NCBI RefSeq assembly: GCF_000264495.1
Contig: NC_017954.1
Location: forward strand, 992,001 to 1,056,000
Direction of reading: 5' to 3'
DNA: 64,000 bases
Source: Thermogladius calderae 1633
GTDB taxonomy: Archaea; Thermoproteota; Thermoprotei_A; Sulfolobales; Desulfurococcaceae
A program made the translations under genes and the position numbers. Under the pieces are notes generated by a model. That model did not search any database. It was given only the letters and a program-made list of their open reading frames with translations, and was not told the origin of the DNA. Of this stretch, positions 1 to 8,219 are shown one piece after another. The number at the start of each line of letters is the position of its first letter. Position 1 is the first letter of the stretch.

Positions 1-417
1 GGCTACATGACAAAAGACTACAGCTGGGGGCCTTCAACGGTTTACCTGGACTTCACAGACTTCATGGTGGGCTCTGTAATGCTAGTCGTGACAGCGCTCT
101 TCGAGACAATAATCGCGGGAATGTTCTTATGGCCTGAAGGCTACGAGGAGGTCAACAGAGGCGGGCTAATCAGGGTGCCAAAGGCCCTCTGGAAGTACGT
201 GCTGTCGATCATAGCCCCGATATACCTGGTCGCAATGCTCGTGTGGCTTCCAATGAGCACTAGAATAGAGACCATCATTTACCAGACCGGTGAGCCGCTG
301 ACGTGGCTGGGCCCGGCACTAGCCGGCCTCTCGGCAGCGTTCACCGTAGCCTTGTTCATTGTGGGCTTCGTACTGGGGGTGAAGTCGACGAAGCAGTTCG
401 AAAAAGTTGCGGGGTGA
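1..417 (+). CDS. Sodium:neurotransmitter symporter (NSS/SNF) family transporter, C-terminal part
   Basis: This is the 3' end of a gene that begins before the window; the frame is open from base 1. The product would be a Na+-coupled importer of amino acids in the cytoplasmic membrane. The 138 visible residues match the C-terminal layout of LeuT-like proteins: a membrane helix, the conserved stretch WPEGYEEVNRGGLIRVPK (compare the EEINRGG-I-KVP pattern of LeuT), a helix around PIYLVAMLVWLP, and a last helix near GLSAAFTVALFIVGFVLG followed by a short basic tail. The substrate cannot be read from this part. A small membrane protein follows at once, as in two-component NSS transporters such as MetPS. 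The family call is firm; the 5' half and its start are outside the window. Confidence 0.88.
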   Translation, partial: GYMTKDYSWGPSTVYLDFTDFMVGSVMLVVTALFETIIAGMFLWPEGYEEVNRGGLIRVPKALWKYVLSIIAPIYLVAMLVWLPMSTRIETIIYQTGEPLTWLGPALAGLSAAFTVALFIVGFVLGVKSTKQFEKVAG

Positions 418-421
418 CGGC

Positions 422-589
422 GTGGTGGAGACCATAGGCGTGTACAAAGACGTGCCGCTGACCGTAGACCCGGTCCTGGCAGTGGTGTTCGCTGCCATAG
501 GCTGGTTCGTGGTGCTGATACTGGTGTTCTACTCCCTACACCGCTGGTGGAAGCCAAAGAAGCCAGCCGAGGTTGCCAGTAAGGCTTGA
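422..589 (+). CDS. MetS-like small single-helix subunit of the NSS transporter
   Basis: This is a 55-residue protein with an extracytoplasmic-looking N-terminus, one hydrophobic helix (PVLAVVFAAIGWFVVLILVF) and a short basic, Pro/Lys-rich tail ending in WWKPKKPAE. I start it at GTG 422 because GGGGTGA at 411-417, which also holds the transporter's stop codon, makes a good ribosome site 4-5 bases upstream. A TTG at 407 is the longer alternative. Size, topology and position directly after an NSS symporter fit MetS-type accessory subunits, known from bacterial MetPS systems as needed for transport. The match is by layout, not by clear sequence identity, so the function is inferred. Confidence 0.6.
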   Translation: MVETIGVYKDVPLTVDPVLAVVFAAIGWFVVLILVFYSLHRWWKPKKPAEVASKA

Positions 590-1281
590 AGCACGGCAAA
601 CTAGCCGAGGACCTGACTCAACTCTCTTTTTTACTATCCCACCGTGGCCTAACTCGCGCTCATACCCTCTGCTCTAAGGCTGCCGGGGTACTCAAGCAGA
701 CCCCCGAGCCTCGAGGCGAGAGCGGCGACTACTCCAGCGTCTTGTCCAGGCTCGCAGACTCTATAAGCGTGCTCAGGCAGTGCGCGTCCTCTGCTACGCC
801 GGGCGAGAAAAAGGCGTGTAGTAGCGAGGCCAGGTCCGTCTACAGGTACTCTGTGCTCCTAAACCTCGTGTCTACCGGGAGGGTGAAGGAGCTTGTACGC
901 GCGAGGAAGGCGGGAGTCGCAGCAATAGCGCTGGGGCTCCCAACGGCGGCCCTCTTCGGCTTTCCCCCAATGGGCTTAGTACTGGTGTTTCTAGGAGTCT
1001 TGTGGACCTACTTCTACTTTGTGAGACTCAAGCTCATTGGCTGGACCACTTTCACGGCATCGCTGCTCCTGCTCACGCCGTTCCTAGTCAACGCGGTCAT
1101 GTACTTCGCGTACGCTGTCACGAGCCCAGGGGAAGTCGGGAGCGTGGCGAGCGAGCTGGGGGTGTCGCAAGGCATATCGTTAACCGTGCTCACCGCCTTG
1201 CTAATTATATCCGTAGCCGCGCTGGCGCTCGAGCTGTACGCGCTCTACAAGCTAGTGAAGTACAGAGTAGTTTTTGAGTAG
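586..1281 (+). CDS. Membrane protein of unknown function
   Basis: This predicted protein of 231 residues starts at a TTG that overlaps the previous stop codon by four bases (TTGA), so it is probably translated with the transporter genes. The first 105 residues are soluble, mostly helical and contain several cysteines (residues 29, 66 and 78). The rest holds about four membrane helices (near 110-127, 128-146, 155-180 and 195-220) and ends in a charged tail. I do not recognise a family. The coupling to the upstream symporter and small subunit is the only functional hint. Confidence 0.6.
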   Translation: MKHGKLAEDLTQLSFLLSHRGLTRAHTLCSKAAGVLKQTPEPRGESGDYSSVLSRLADSISVLRQCASSATPGEKKACSSEARSVYRYSVLLNLVSTGRVKELVRARKAGVAAIALGLPTAALFGFPPMGLVLVFLGVLWTYFYFVRLKLIGWTTFTASLLLLTPFLVNAVMYFAYAVTSPGEVGSVASELGVSQGISLTVLTALLIISVAALALELYALYKLVKYRVVFE

Positions 1282-1984
1282 TTTTCAACCCCATGACCGA
1301 GGTCGCCCCAACGCGCTTGATTGCAGGGTCTTCGCGGATACTCTAGTACATCGAGCTCGGTCAACAGAGTGGTCCTCGACGCGTAGAGGGAATCCGGAGA
1401 GCGGCTCTCTAGTATAGTATATTCGTGGATCACGTCTAGAGGTGGGCCAAGGTCTGAGGCGGGAGATGGCCGTGTACCGTGGCCTGCGGTCTCGAAATGA
1501 CACTGGTAATCGAGACCTCGGCACCTGTGGAGACCGCCATAGGACGGTTCATCGACCTCACGCTAAGGAGGACTTGAGATAGGCGTGTCTGGCTTCTAGC
1601 CTACGAGCACTCCCTCCTCCAGCTTCCTACCGAGAAACTCGAAGACATCTACACCCAGCATTCCAGCACGGCGTCTTCTGCGTCCTGGAGAAGCTCCCAC
1701 GGGACTGAAACGGCTCTGTGAGGTTTTCAAGGGTAAAGCCCACGCGCCCCGCTGCGATATCAAACCACTCGCTCTAAACCTCCTCGAAGTTATTATTCGC
1801 ACCAGGTCTCACAGAAAACACCAAGTTAGACCCTCTTCTTCACACAGATTCGCCGCGCCAGCCGAGCCCATATTTCTGCAAAGCAAATTGATCAGTTCGC
1901 GAGCCACGAAAATGAGTCTGTATTCTACATCGTCCTGGCCTCTCACGCACAACACGCTCTCGGCCCATTATCGCTGAGACATGC
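1282..1984. other. Gene-poor stretch of about 700 bases, probably decayed sequence
   Basis: No convincing gene is seen. Short readable fragments occur on the + strand, for example from an ATG at 1497 (26 codons to a TGA) and around 1597-1700, but they change frame and hit stops. Open frames on the minus strand here are arginine-rich and look like chance frames. The simplest reading is an old, degraded gene between two convergent units. No tRNA-like fold, repeat array or obvious terminator was found. Confidence 0.4.
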
Positions 1985-3175
1985 CTAGATATCGCCGATT
2001 ATCTGAAGAAGCTCGCTAAGACCTCCGCCTCCCGGGCGCACGTTGTCTACTACGATCACCCCGCGCGTTCTAAGCGAGAGCTTGAAAGAGCCTGGAACGG
2101 TCTTCGCGGACGCCAAGACGACTGCCTCGGGCTGAAATACCTCCTTGTATGCGATGAGCTGCTTCTCCACGTCTCTTGACCAGCGCTCGAAGTCCTCGTT
2201 CTTGCACTCTACTATAGCCTTCACTCTAAACCCCTCCTTGAGCTCCTCGCAACTGAGGCCTCCTGCGAGTATTGCTATGTCCGGTCTCAAGGGTGTTCTC
2301 TGCAGACCCAATCTTTGCTTGACAGCATTTGCGCGCTCGTAGAGCTCTTCTAAGGCTGGGGGCACCGCGAGGGATAATCCCTCCTGCCACAACATACCCT
2401 TACACATTGTGTGAGGAGTCGCGTCGAACTCGTACCAGAGCGAGCACAACCCGTCTCTGCACGTGAACGAAGCCACAGGGTAATAGGAGGTCTGACCGAA
2501 GTTCAAGTAAAGGTTTTGGAGCTTATTGCGCCTACGTAGTTCTCTAGCAATACCTGCTATTACCCAGAGCTGGTGCACCCACTTAGTGAGCTGCTCCAGC
2601 GACCTCTTCCTGGCAGTGTCGTTGTAAGGTATCAGGTAAGAAAGCGGATAGCTTGCCCCGCTCTCCAACTGGCATTCTACAAGCTCTGGGAGAATGACGC
2701 GGGCAGGATACCCCAGGGCGTTCCAAGCGGAGTTGGATAGTTCGGCGATGAAGCCGCGTAGGTCTTCGATCATTGGCGTATAGAGAGGTCTCCACTCGCT
2801 ACTCAAGAAATCCTGCTCTCCACGTGAAAGGTGAGTAAACGTGTACTCGTTGAGGTACGATAGCGGTAGTGTGGCCCCTCCGCTACCTCCAAGAGCGATG
2901 TTCTCGGCTGGAAGTACACGGGCGTAACAGGATATCCCCCTATTGCTAGCTGATATTATGACAGCCGTCTTTCCTCTGAGCACGCTTAAGTCGACCACGT
3001 ACTGGGCTTCGCCAACATCTGGGTCATACTTTTTGAAAGTGGCATAACGAGAAATGTGTACAAGTGACTTACCCTCAATGATGAAGTAGTACATGCTGCT
3101 CTTGCTTAAACCTCCATGCCACTCGGTGACGGTCACATATCCGGTAGTCACTCTCTCCCCCCCTCTCCTCTCCAA
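1985..3175 (-). CDS. PD-(D/E)XK nuclease-domain protein (orphan)
   Basis: This 396-residue protein has a C-terminal nuclease-like core. D299 lies in an RPDIAI strand, followed by E323 and K325 in IVECK, and Q339 in the next helix (EKQLIAY). This D...E-x-K...Q order is the signature of the PD-(D/E)XK restriction-like fold. The first 290 residues form a large unassigned domain with paired cysteines (C239, C244 and C258). No methyltransferase, ATPase or recognition subunit lies next to it, and it is flanked by gene-poor, A/T-rich DNA on both sides, so it may be a relic or stand-alone defence or repair nuclease. The start is uncertain: the ATG used is preceded by a purine-rich GGAGAGG stretch that overlaps the coding region. 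The role is inferred from the fold only. Confidence 0.6.
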   Translation of the reverse strand: MERRGGERVTTGYVTVTEWHGGLSKSSMYYFIIEGKSLVHISRYATFKKYDPDVGEAQYVVDLSVLRGKTAVIISASNRGISCYARVLPAENIALGGSGGATLPLSYLNEYTFTHLSRGEQDFLSSEWRPLYTPMIEDLRGFIAELSNSAWNALGYPARVILPELVECQLESGASYPLSYLIPYNDTARKRSLEQLTKWVHQLWVIAGIARELRRRNKLQNLYLNFGQTSYYPVASFTCRDGLCSLWYEFDATPHTMCKGMLWQEGLSLAVPPALEELYERANAVKQRLGLQRTPLRPDIAILAGGLSCEELKEGFRVKAIVECKNEDFERWSRDVEKQLIAYKEVFQPEAVVLASAKTVPGSFKLSLRTRGVIVVDNVRPGGGGLSELLQIIGDI

Positions 3176-3781
3176 TGCTCCAATATGCTTCTTAGTTAAT
3201 CAATGTTTAGTTAAATGTTTTACCGAAATGAGATTCACTAATAAGATGTGAAGCTATGCTTCGATGTGGTGTTTCATTGAACTTCTTGCCCTACTTACAT
3301 ATGCTTGCGAATTAACATGTAATTGGAGCCCTACCGTAAAATGTAGCATTTCCTCCGCGCTTCGTTATAAAGTTCATTGTAATCCAGAGGTTCTGCGTAC
3401 CGCACAACGTCTAACTCGCGTCAAGCGCTTCGACGTGTAAACTTTGACTACTTGTTTAGAGGCGCGTACTGTGGAGAGGAGATAATCGAAGCCTTTGATC
3501 CGAGGAGGCGCGGAGAAGTCTTGAGGAGACTTGTGAGCGAGGCAGGTAAAAGAACCGCCTCTATGGACGGGCTGTTGAGCAGAATCTACTACTTCTAAAA
3601 CCCGCCTCTTAGACTTTTCCCAGTATTAAATTCCCGCACCCCTTGCGCCGGTAAGCGTGTTGTGAGGGTGCCGCGGGCTACGAGTTAGTCTACGCCGATC
3701 CATTACAGCCGCGTGGCCAGGCCGTATATATGTGCCCGCGGCTATCCAAGAACGGTGAGGGGTTTGTGTCTGGGTGAGCGT
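3176..3781. other. Intergenic stretch, A/T-rich near the nuclease start, with one possible gene remnant
   Basis: Bases 3176-3380 are clearly richer in A/T than the neighbourhood and hold the likely promoter of the minus-strand nuclease gene. Bases 3383-3598 contain one open + frame, listed separately as a doubtful small gene. Bases 3600-3712 have a T-run (gacttttccc) after that frame and nothing else recognisable. Confidence 0.4.
3452..3598 (+). CDS. Doubtful small gene or gene remnant
   Basis: A 48-codon frame from TTG 3452 to TAA 3598 reads as a plausible charged, helical C-terminal domain (for example GEEIIEAFDPRRRGEVLRRL) and ends with RIYYF. The same frame stays open upstream to a stop at 3380 but has no ATG there. 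I do not recognise it. It may be the tail of a decayed gene, given the degraded surroundings, or a real small protein. Confidence 0.25.
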   Translation: MFRGAYCGEEIIEAFDPRRRGEVLRRLVSEAGKRTASMDGLLSRIYYF

Positions 3782-4630
3782 GTGAGGGGCGTCCTTTTCG
3801 ACTCCGAGCTCGAGTCGCTGCTGAGGGACGACCTACACCACCTGGACTTGACCACGGTTTACATGGGGGTCGAGTCCGAGAGGGGCGTCGCGAGGCTCGT
3901 GTCGAGGAGTAGAGGGGTGCTCGCTGGTGTCGAGGAGGCCGCTGACGTCTACGAGAAGGCGGGGGCTACCGTCGGGTACCTCCTGGGCAGCGGCTCCGAG
4001 GTGTCTAGCGGGGCAGTGGTGCTGGAGGCCGAGGGGAGGGCTTCTTCCCTCCACGCCGCCTGGAGGGTCGCGCAGGCCCTCGTCTCCTACATGAGCGGCG
4101 TGGCCACCTACACACGCTTAATGGTCGAGGCGGCGAGGAGGGTCAACCCGAGAGTCGTCGTGGCGACCACGAGGCAGACCCCACCGGGCTTGAGGAGGCT
4201 TTGGCTGAAGGCCGTCTTGGCTGGCGGGGGCGTAGTCCACAGGCAGAGCCTCTCGGACGAGATCCTCTTGTTCAGGAACCACCTGGTTTTCGCCGGGGGC
4301 AGGGGGCTGGGAGAGGTGGTGAGGTCTCTTAAGGCCAGGGTGGGCTACAAGCGGGTCGGGGTCGAGGTGGGCAGTCTCGAAGAAGCACTCGAGGCGGTCG
4401 AGGCTGGTGCGGACTACGTGCAGTTCGACCACGTAGACCCGGCAACCCTGAGGAGCTGGGTGTCGAGGCTGAGGAGCGAGTTCAGCGGTGTGTCGATCGG
4501 GGTCGGAGGCGGAGTAGACCTGGAGAACGTAGGCGAGTATGCCGCGACGGGAGTAGACGTCATAGTGACCTCGGCCCCCTACCACGCCAAACCCCTTAGC
4601 TTCACAACAATAATGGAGAGGAGGCCATAG
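3782..4630 (+). CDS. NadC/ModD-family phosphoribosyltransferase-like protein
   Basis: The fold is that of quinolinate phosphoribosyltransferase: an N-terminal open-sandwich domain starting near FDSELESLLRDDLHHLDLTT, then a barrel with GGGVVHR and the FDHVDP and GVGGGVD loops. Two lysines that bind quinolinate and PRPP in NadC are replaced: TRK reads TRQ (TTRQTPPG), and the IKDNH position reads LFRNH. With the LKAVLAGGGVVHR stretch, this resembles ModD, the NadC-like protein found in molybdate gene clusters, rather than a standard NadC. The ModD reaction is not established. GTG 3782 is chosen because homologues begin close to this point; the frame is open from GTG 3713. Molybdenum enzymes lie 8 and 22 kb away, which suits a cofactor-linked role, but that is inference. 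Confidence 0.65.
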   Translation: MRGVLFDSELESLLRDDLHHLDLTTVYMGVESERGVARLVSRSRGVLAGVEEAADVYEKAGATVGYLLGSGSEVSSGAVVLEAEGRASSLHAAWRVAQALVSYMSGVATYTRLMVEAARRVNPRVVVATTRQTPPGLRRLWLKAVLAGGGVVHRQSLSDEILLFRNHLVFAGGRGLGEVVRSLKARVGYKRVGVEVGSLEEALEAVEAGADYVQFDHVDPATLRSWVSRLRSEFSGVSIGVGGGVDLENVGEYAATGVDVIVTSAPYHAKPLSFTTIMERRP

Positions 4631-4705
4631 CCTGAAGACTAAGCGAGTCTCCGTCAACACAGCAGGCTCTCGGAGGCTTTGGAGTAGATGAGCAAAAGGC
4701 TTGGG

Positions 4706-4710
4706 AAAAA
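4706..4710 (-). terminator. T-run terminator after hisD
   Basis: Five A's on the + strand give a T5 run on the minus strand about 45 bases past the hisD stop. It fits archaeal oligo-T termination and also marks the convergent boundary with the NadC/ModD-like gene. Confidence 0.4.
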
Positions 4711-4752
4711 GAGTACCTTTGACCAGGAGTCGAGACCGCACGCCCCGAACTT

Positions 4753-6066
4753 CTACACCTTACCGACTCTCGTCCTGACCGCCTCGTAGTGGTTTGGTAG
4801 CCCCTCTACGAGAGACAGCTCTTTGAGGTGGCTCGCTAGCTTTTCCAGCGAGGAAGGGTCTGCGACATATGTTACGTCGATTACTTTCATGAAGTCGAGT
4901 ACTCCCAGCGATCCTCTTTTCTTTGCCCAGCCCCCAGTGGGTAGTACGTGGTTTGTCCCTACAACGTAGTCTCCTAAGGGGACAGGACTGTACTTGCCTA
5001 AGAATACGGACCCCGCATTCTTTATTCTCGATAGTACTTGGAATAGTAGACTGTCCGAGACGTGTACCTCTAGGTGTTCGGGGGCGTAGTCGTTTGCAAA
5101 CTCTATCGCTTCATCGAGACTGTCCGTGACCACTATGGCGCTATACGCTTCGAGAGCCTTCTTCACAATGTCGCTCCTCGGTATTTTCTCGACCAAGGTC
5201 TCAACAACATCCTTAACCCTTTCTGCTAAGCTGAGACTGGGCGTCACTAAAACCGCTGCCGCCGCCTCGTCGTGTTCTAGCTGCGAAATCAGGTCTCTGG
5301 CAACGTACTCGGGATCGGCAGTTTCGTCGGCAATTACGAGGATTTCCGAAGGACCGGCGAGAAAGTCTATGTCGACATCGGCGTACTCCTTTATAATCTG
5401 CTTAGCGGCAGTAAACCACAAGCCCCCGGGTCCAACAATCTTCTCGACTCTCGGGACAGACTCCGTTCCAAAAGCCAAGGCAGCAACGGCGTGAGCTCCT
5501 CCAACCTTGAATACCTCTCTCACGCCGAGGTAATCTAAGGCAACGAGTATATGAGGGTCCACGCTCCCATCGGGGGCTGGAGGAGTTGTAACAACAATCT
5601 CACTGACGCCCGCGACTTGAGCCGGTATGACTGTCATGAGAGCTGTTGAAGGGTAGAACGCCTTGCCACCCGGCACGTAAACACCCACGCTCTCTATAGG
5701 TCGAGTAACCTGGCCTATGTAAACACCTCTCTCGACTTCAATGAACCACGAGTCCTTGGGCTTTTGCTCTTCGTGAAACCTCCTTATGTTCTTGGCAGCG
5801 TACTCCACGGCTTTAACGAACCTTTCGGACACGGCGCTCCAGGCTTTTTTAAACTCGTTTTCGCTAACTCTCAGAGATTCAAGGACTCTCTTACCGTAAA
5901 ACCTCTCGTAGAACTCGAGTATAGCCATATCGCCCCTCTCCTTAACGCTCTTTATAATCTCCTCGACACCTGCCCTGATCCCGGTGATGTCAAGCCTAGA
6001 CCTGAGCTTGATCCTTGTAAGGAGGCCCGGGTCTGCTTCTCTCAACTTCACAATTCTTATAGCCAC
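4753..6066 (-). CDS. hisD: Histidinol dehydrogenase family protein
   Basis: HisD oxidises L-histidinol to L-histidine with two NAD+ and a Zn2+ ion, the last step of histidine synthesis. The 437-residue product shows the family hallmarks in order: a GVYVPGG loop, VGGAHAVAALAFGT, the GPSEILVIAD loop, SQLEHDEAA (zinc-ligand Q/E/H region), YAPEHLEV, GDYVVGTNHVLPTGG, and a C-terminal HYEAVR with the last zinc ligand histidine. I start at GTG 6066 because GGGTGGT sits just upstream; GTG 6075 is the longer option. No other his gene is in the window, and the gene diverges from a sodium:solute symporter. Isolated hisD-like genes beside transporters sometimes encode catabolic polyol dehydrogenases, so a role outside histidine synthesis remains possible. 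Confidence 0.85.
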   Translation of the reverse strand: MAIRIVKLREADPGLLTRIKLRSRLDITGIRAGVEEIIKSVKERGDMAILEFYERFYGKRVLESLRVSENEFKKAWSAVSERFVKAVEYAAKNIRRFHEEQKPKDSWFIEVERGVYIGQVTRPIESVGVYVPGGKAFYPSTALMTVIPAQVAGVSEIVVTTPPAPDGSVDPHILVALDYLGVREVFKVGGAHAVAALAFGTESVPRVEKIVGPGGLWFTAAKQIIKEYADVDIDFLAGPSEILVIADETADPEYVARDLISQLEHDEAAAAVLVTPSLSLAERVKDVVETLVEKIPRSDIVKKALEAYSAIVVTDSLDEAIEFANDYAPEHLEVHVSDSLLFQVLSRIKNAGSVFLGKYSPVPLGDYVVGTNHVLPTGGWAKKRGSLGVLDFMKVIDVTYVADPSSLEKLASHLKELSLVEGLPNHYEAVRTRVGKV

Positions 6067-6075
6067 ACATACCAC

Positions 6076-6192
6076 CCACAGCTTACTAACCGTTAAACGT
6101 GTATAGATTTATTTGGTAAACACCTAAATAAATATATTTACCCCTACGTAGAACATATAAACGAATAGTGTAACCAGGTAAGGGAAGGTTCT
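6076..6192. promoter_or_regulatory. Divergent promoter region between hisD and the SSS transporter
   Basis: This very A/T-rich stretch has TATA-like boxes in both directions: ACATATAAAC near 6153-6162, about 30 bases before the transporter ATG, and on the minus strand a box near 6104-6117 about 40 bases before hisD. The two genes are likely transcribed back to back and may share control. Confidence 0.5.
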
Positions 6193-7659
6193 ATGGAGGA
6201 GAAAATACTTGCCTCGTGGATTGGGATAGCGCTATACACGGTCCTGGTAACGTATGTGGGCGTGAAGTACTATGCTAAGATCAAGAGCATAAGCGACTTC
6301 GTGGTAGCGGGGAGGTCGCTTGGGTTCTGGGTTACGTGGGGCACTATTCTCGCAACGTGGTTCTGCTCGGGGACCTCTCTGGGAGGTGCTCAGATGACGT
6401 ACCTGTACGGTATGAGAGGAGTTGTAATGGACCCCATAGCCTCAGCGCTCGCAGTCATACTTTTTGGTCTCTTCTTCGCAGCTAAGTTAAGAAGGTTGAA
6501 GTACATCACGGTGGCCGACTTCTTCAGGTACAGGTATGGGCCTGAAATGGAAATAGCTTCGGCATTAGTCCAGATACTTGGGTACATTGGATGGCTGGGA
6601 GGGCTACTACTAGCGTACAGCGTTGTCTTCCAAATACTACTAGGCTGGGAGAGAGAGCCAGGGTTGTACTTAGCCACACTCATAACAATATTCTACACAA
6701 CGCTAGGCGGCATGTTCGCGGTAGCCCTACTAGACTTCATTAGAGTATTCATTTTCTGGGTAGCCATGTGGATCGGGCTCTACTTCGCCTTCGCGTACCT
6801 GGGAGGGGTAGACGTGCTGGTTAGCAAGCTCTCGCCAGACGACTTCAGCATACTTCCCGGCAGAGGCTACGAGTACCTGGGTTACGTGGGCTTATTCGGG
6901 CTCTTATACTACATTGCTTCGTGGATTAACCAGCCGCTCGGCTCGATATCATGCCAAGACCTTGTCCAAAGAGGGCTCTCAGCCAAGGACGAGAAGACAT
7001 CTTCGAGGGCCGCAATCGCGGCTGGGGTCAGCTACTGGATCATAGGTTTAACGGGCGGAGCCCTGTACGGGCTCATAGCCAAGGTGTTGTTCCCGGCACT
7101 CGATCAGCCCGAGATGGCCATGCCAATGGTTGTAATGTACACGGCTCCAACGTGGGCTTTCGCGCTATTTGTGGTAGGCTTACTGGCTACGATAATGAGC
7201 TCGGCCGACTCGGCGGCTCTAATACCACCCTCCATGTTCGCGAGAAACATCCTGCCCTACATAAAATCGGTGAGCGAGGAGAAAGCAGTCCAGATAATGA
7301 GAATCATAGTAGTAGTAGGGACTCTGGGAGCTCTGTGGATAGCTCTGTACCTGCCACACATATACTTCCTCACTCAAATGGCTTGGTACATGATGATGTT
7401 TGTTCAGACAATACCTTTCATTATGGGGATATACTGGAAGAAGGCCAACAGGATAGGCGCTATAACTCAAGCTGTTTTCAACGTAGCGATGTGGATAGTC
7501 CTCGGATCGTACTTCTACGGGCAGACAGGCGACGTGTGGGCAGCATTCTACATGCCAGGACCCATAATAATGCCGCTTGGACTAGTAGTATTTGTAGTGA
7601 CATCACTACTAACACAGCACATATCACCACCTAAAGAACTAGTTGAACTGCCAGCTTAG
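6193..7659 (+). CDS. Sodium:solute symporter (SSS family)
   Basis: This 488-residue integral membrane protein, with about 13 helices, belongs to the SSS family of Na+-driven importers (sugars, proline, pantothenate, organic acids). Visible marks are the N-terminal FVVAGRSLGFW segment, the first unwound helix around ATWFCSGTSLGGAQ, the second-helix region ending in RLKYITVADFFRYRYG, and the later ATIMSSADSAALIPPS motif that carries Na+-site serines. The substrate is not deducible. The ATG at 6193 follows AAGGGAAGG. It diverges from hisD across a short A/T-rich promoter region, and a T5 run follows the gene. Confidence 0.85.
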   Translation: MEEKILASWIGIALYTVLVTYVGVKYYAKIKSISDFVVAGRSLGFWVTWGTILATWFCSGTSLGGAQMTYLYGMRGVVMDPIASALAVILFGLFFAAKLRRLKYITVADFFRYRYGPEMEIASALVQILGYIGWLGGLLLAYSVVFQILLGWEREPGLYLATLITIFYTTLGGMFAVALLDFIRVFIFWVAMWIGLYFAFAYLGGVDVLVSKLSPDDFSILPGRGYEYLGYVGLFGLLYYIASWINQPLGSISCQDLVQRGLSAKDEKTSSRAAIAAGVSYWIIGLTGGALYGLIAKVLFPALDQPEMAMPMVVMYTAPTWAFALFVVGLLATIMSSADSAALIPPSMFARNILPYIKSVSEEKAVQIMRIIVVVGTLGALWIALYLPHIYFLTQMAWYMMMFVQTIPFIMGIYWKKANRIGAITQAVFNVAMWIVLGSYFYGQTGDVWAAFYMPGPIIMPLGLVVFVVTSLLTQHISPPKELVELPA

Positions 7660-7673
7660 ATCTACTAGAGGAC

Positions 7674-7678
7674 TTTTT
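7674..7678 (+). terminator. T-run terminator after the SSS transporter
   Basis: A T5 run (gactttttcc) lies 15 bases after the stop codon, typical of archaeal oligo-T termination. Confidence 0.45.
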
Positions 7679-7972
7679 CCCACACACTCCTCAGTATCGC
7701 CTTTTACACGCTCCCAATATCTTGTGGCGTATCAAGCAGTAGGGACTCGGTATACATGTAATACCTCTACCAACTATGGATAGGGAATACGGCCTTGAGC
7801 CACTATGAGTAAAGCCTACCGCTCGTCCATCGATCTCACCGTTAAACACGTTACCACATTACACCCGTACTCTAGGGTGTGAGGTCTCATCGGAATTGGA
7901 ATGTTGAAGTGAGAAAAAAGTGTGCTGACTCTGGTCGCATACTCAGCTCCTCATGCTTTTAATTCACTTCTC

Positions 7973-8125
7973 TTACCTCTCTAGTAACTCGCTCGCGATT
8001 CTCTCCTCGCTAATATTTTTGACCGCGTCGTCTTTGACCGCCAGCTCCCCGCCGGCTAGCACTTCTGCGCCACTGTTTCTTTAGAGACAGCTTATAACGG
8101 TCTCGACCGGGCTGTAAACAGGCAT
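7973..8125 (-). pseudogene. Short reading frame with one internal stop; possible broken small gene
   Basis: On the minus strand one frame reads MPVYSPVETVISCL, then TAA (8081-8083), then RNSGAEVLAGGELAVKDD and on to a natural-looking end SEERIASELLER. The same frame is used on both sides of the TAA, and the peptide is well balanced, so a nonsense-broken small gene is plausible. I do not recognise the family. The rest of 7679-8219 shows no other gene, repeat or RNA that I can support. Confidence 0.3.
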
Positions 8126-8219
8126 GTCCTCGCCGCATGCCTGCTGAGCAGTCACGTGGTTTTACGGGAGGAGAGAGGAGGGGGAAGAGGGCGGCCCTCT
8201 TTAAAAACAGGCTCGGAGC

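Noticed and set aside
1596-1802. Minus-strand frame of 68 codons as a gene
   Set aside because: The composition is arginine- and serine-rich without pattern, and neighbouring bases look like decayed sequence on the other strand.
3713-3781. N-terminal extension of the NadC/ModD-like gene to GTG 3713
   Set aside because: The extra 23 residues do not resemble the family start, and GTG 3782 is in frame with GGGTGAG just upstream.
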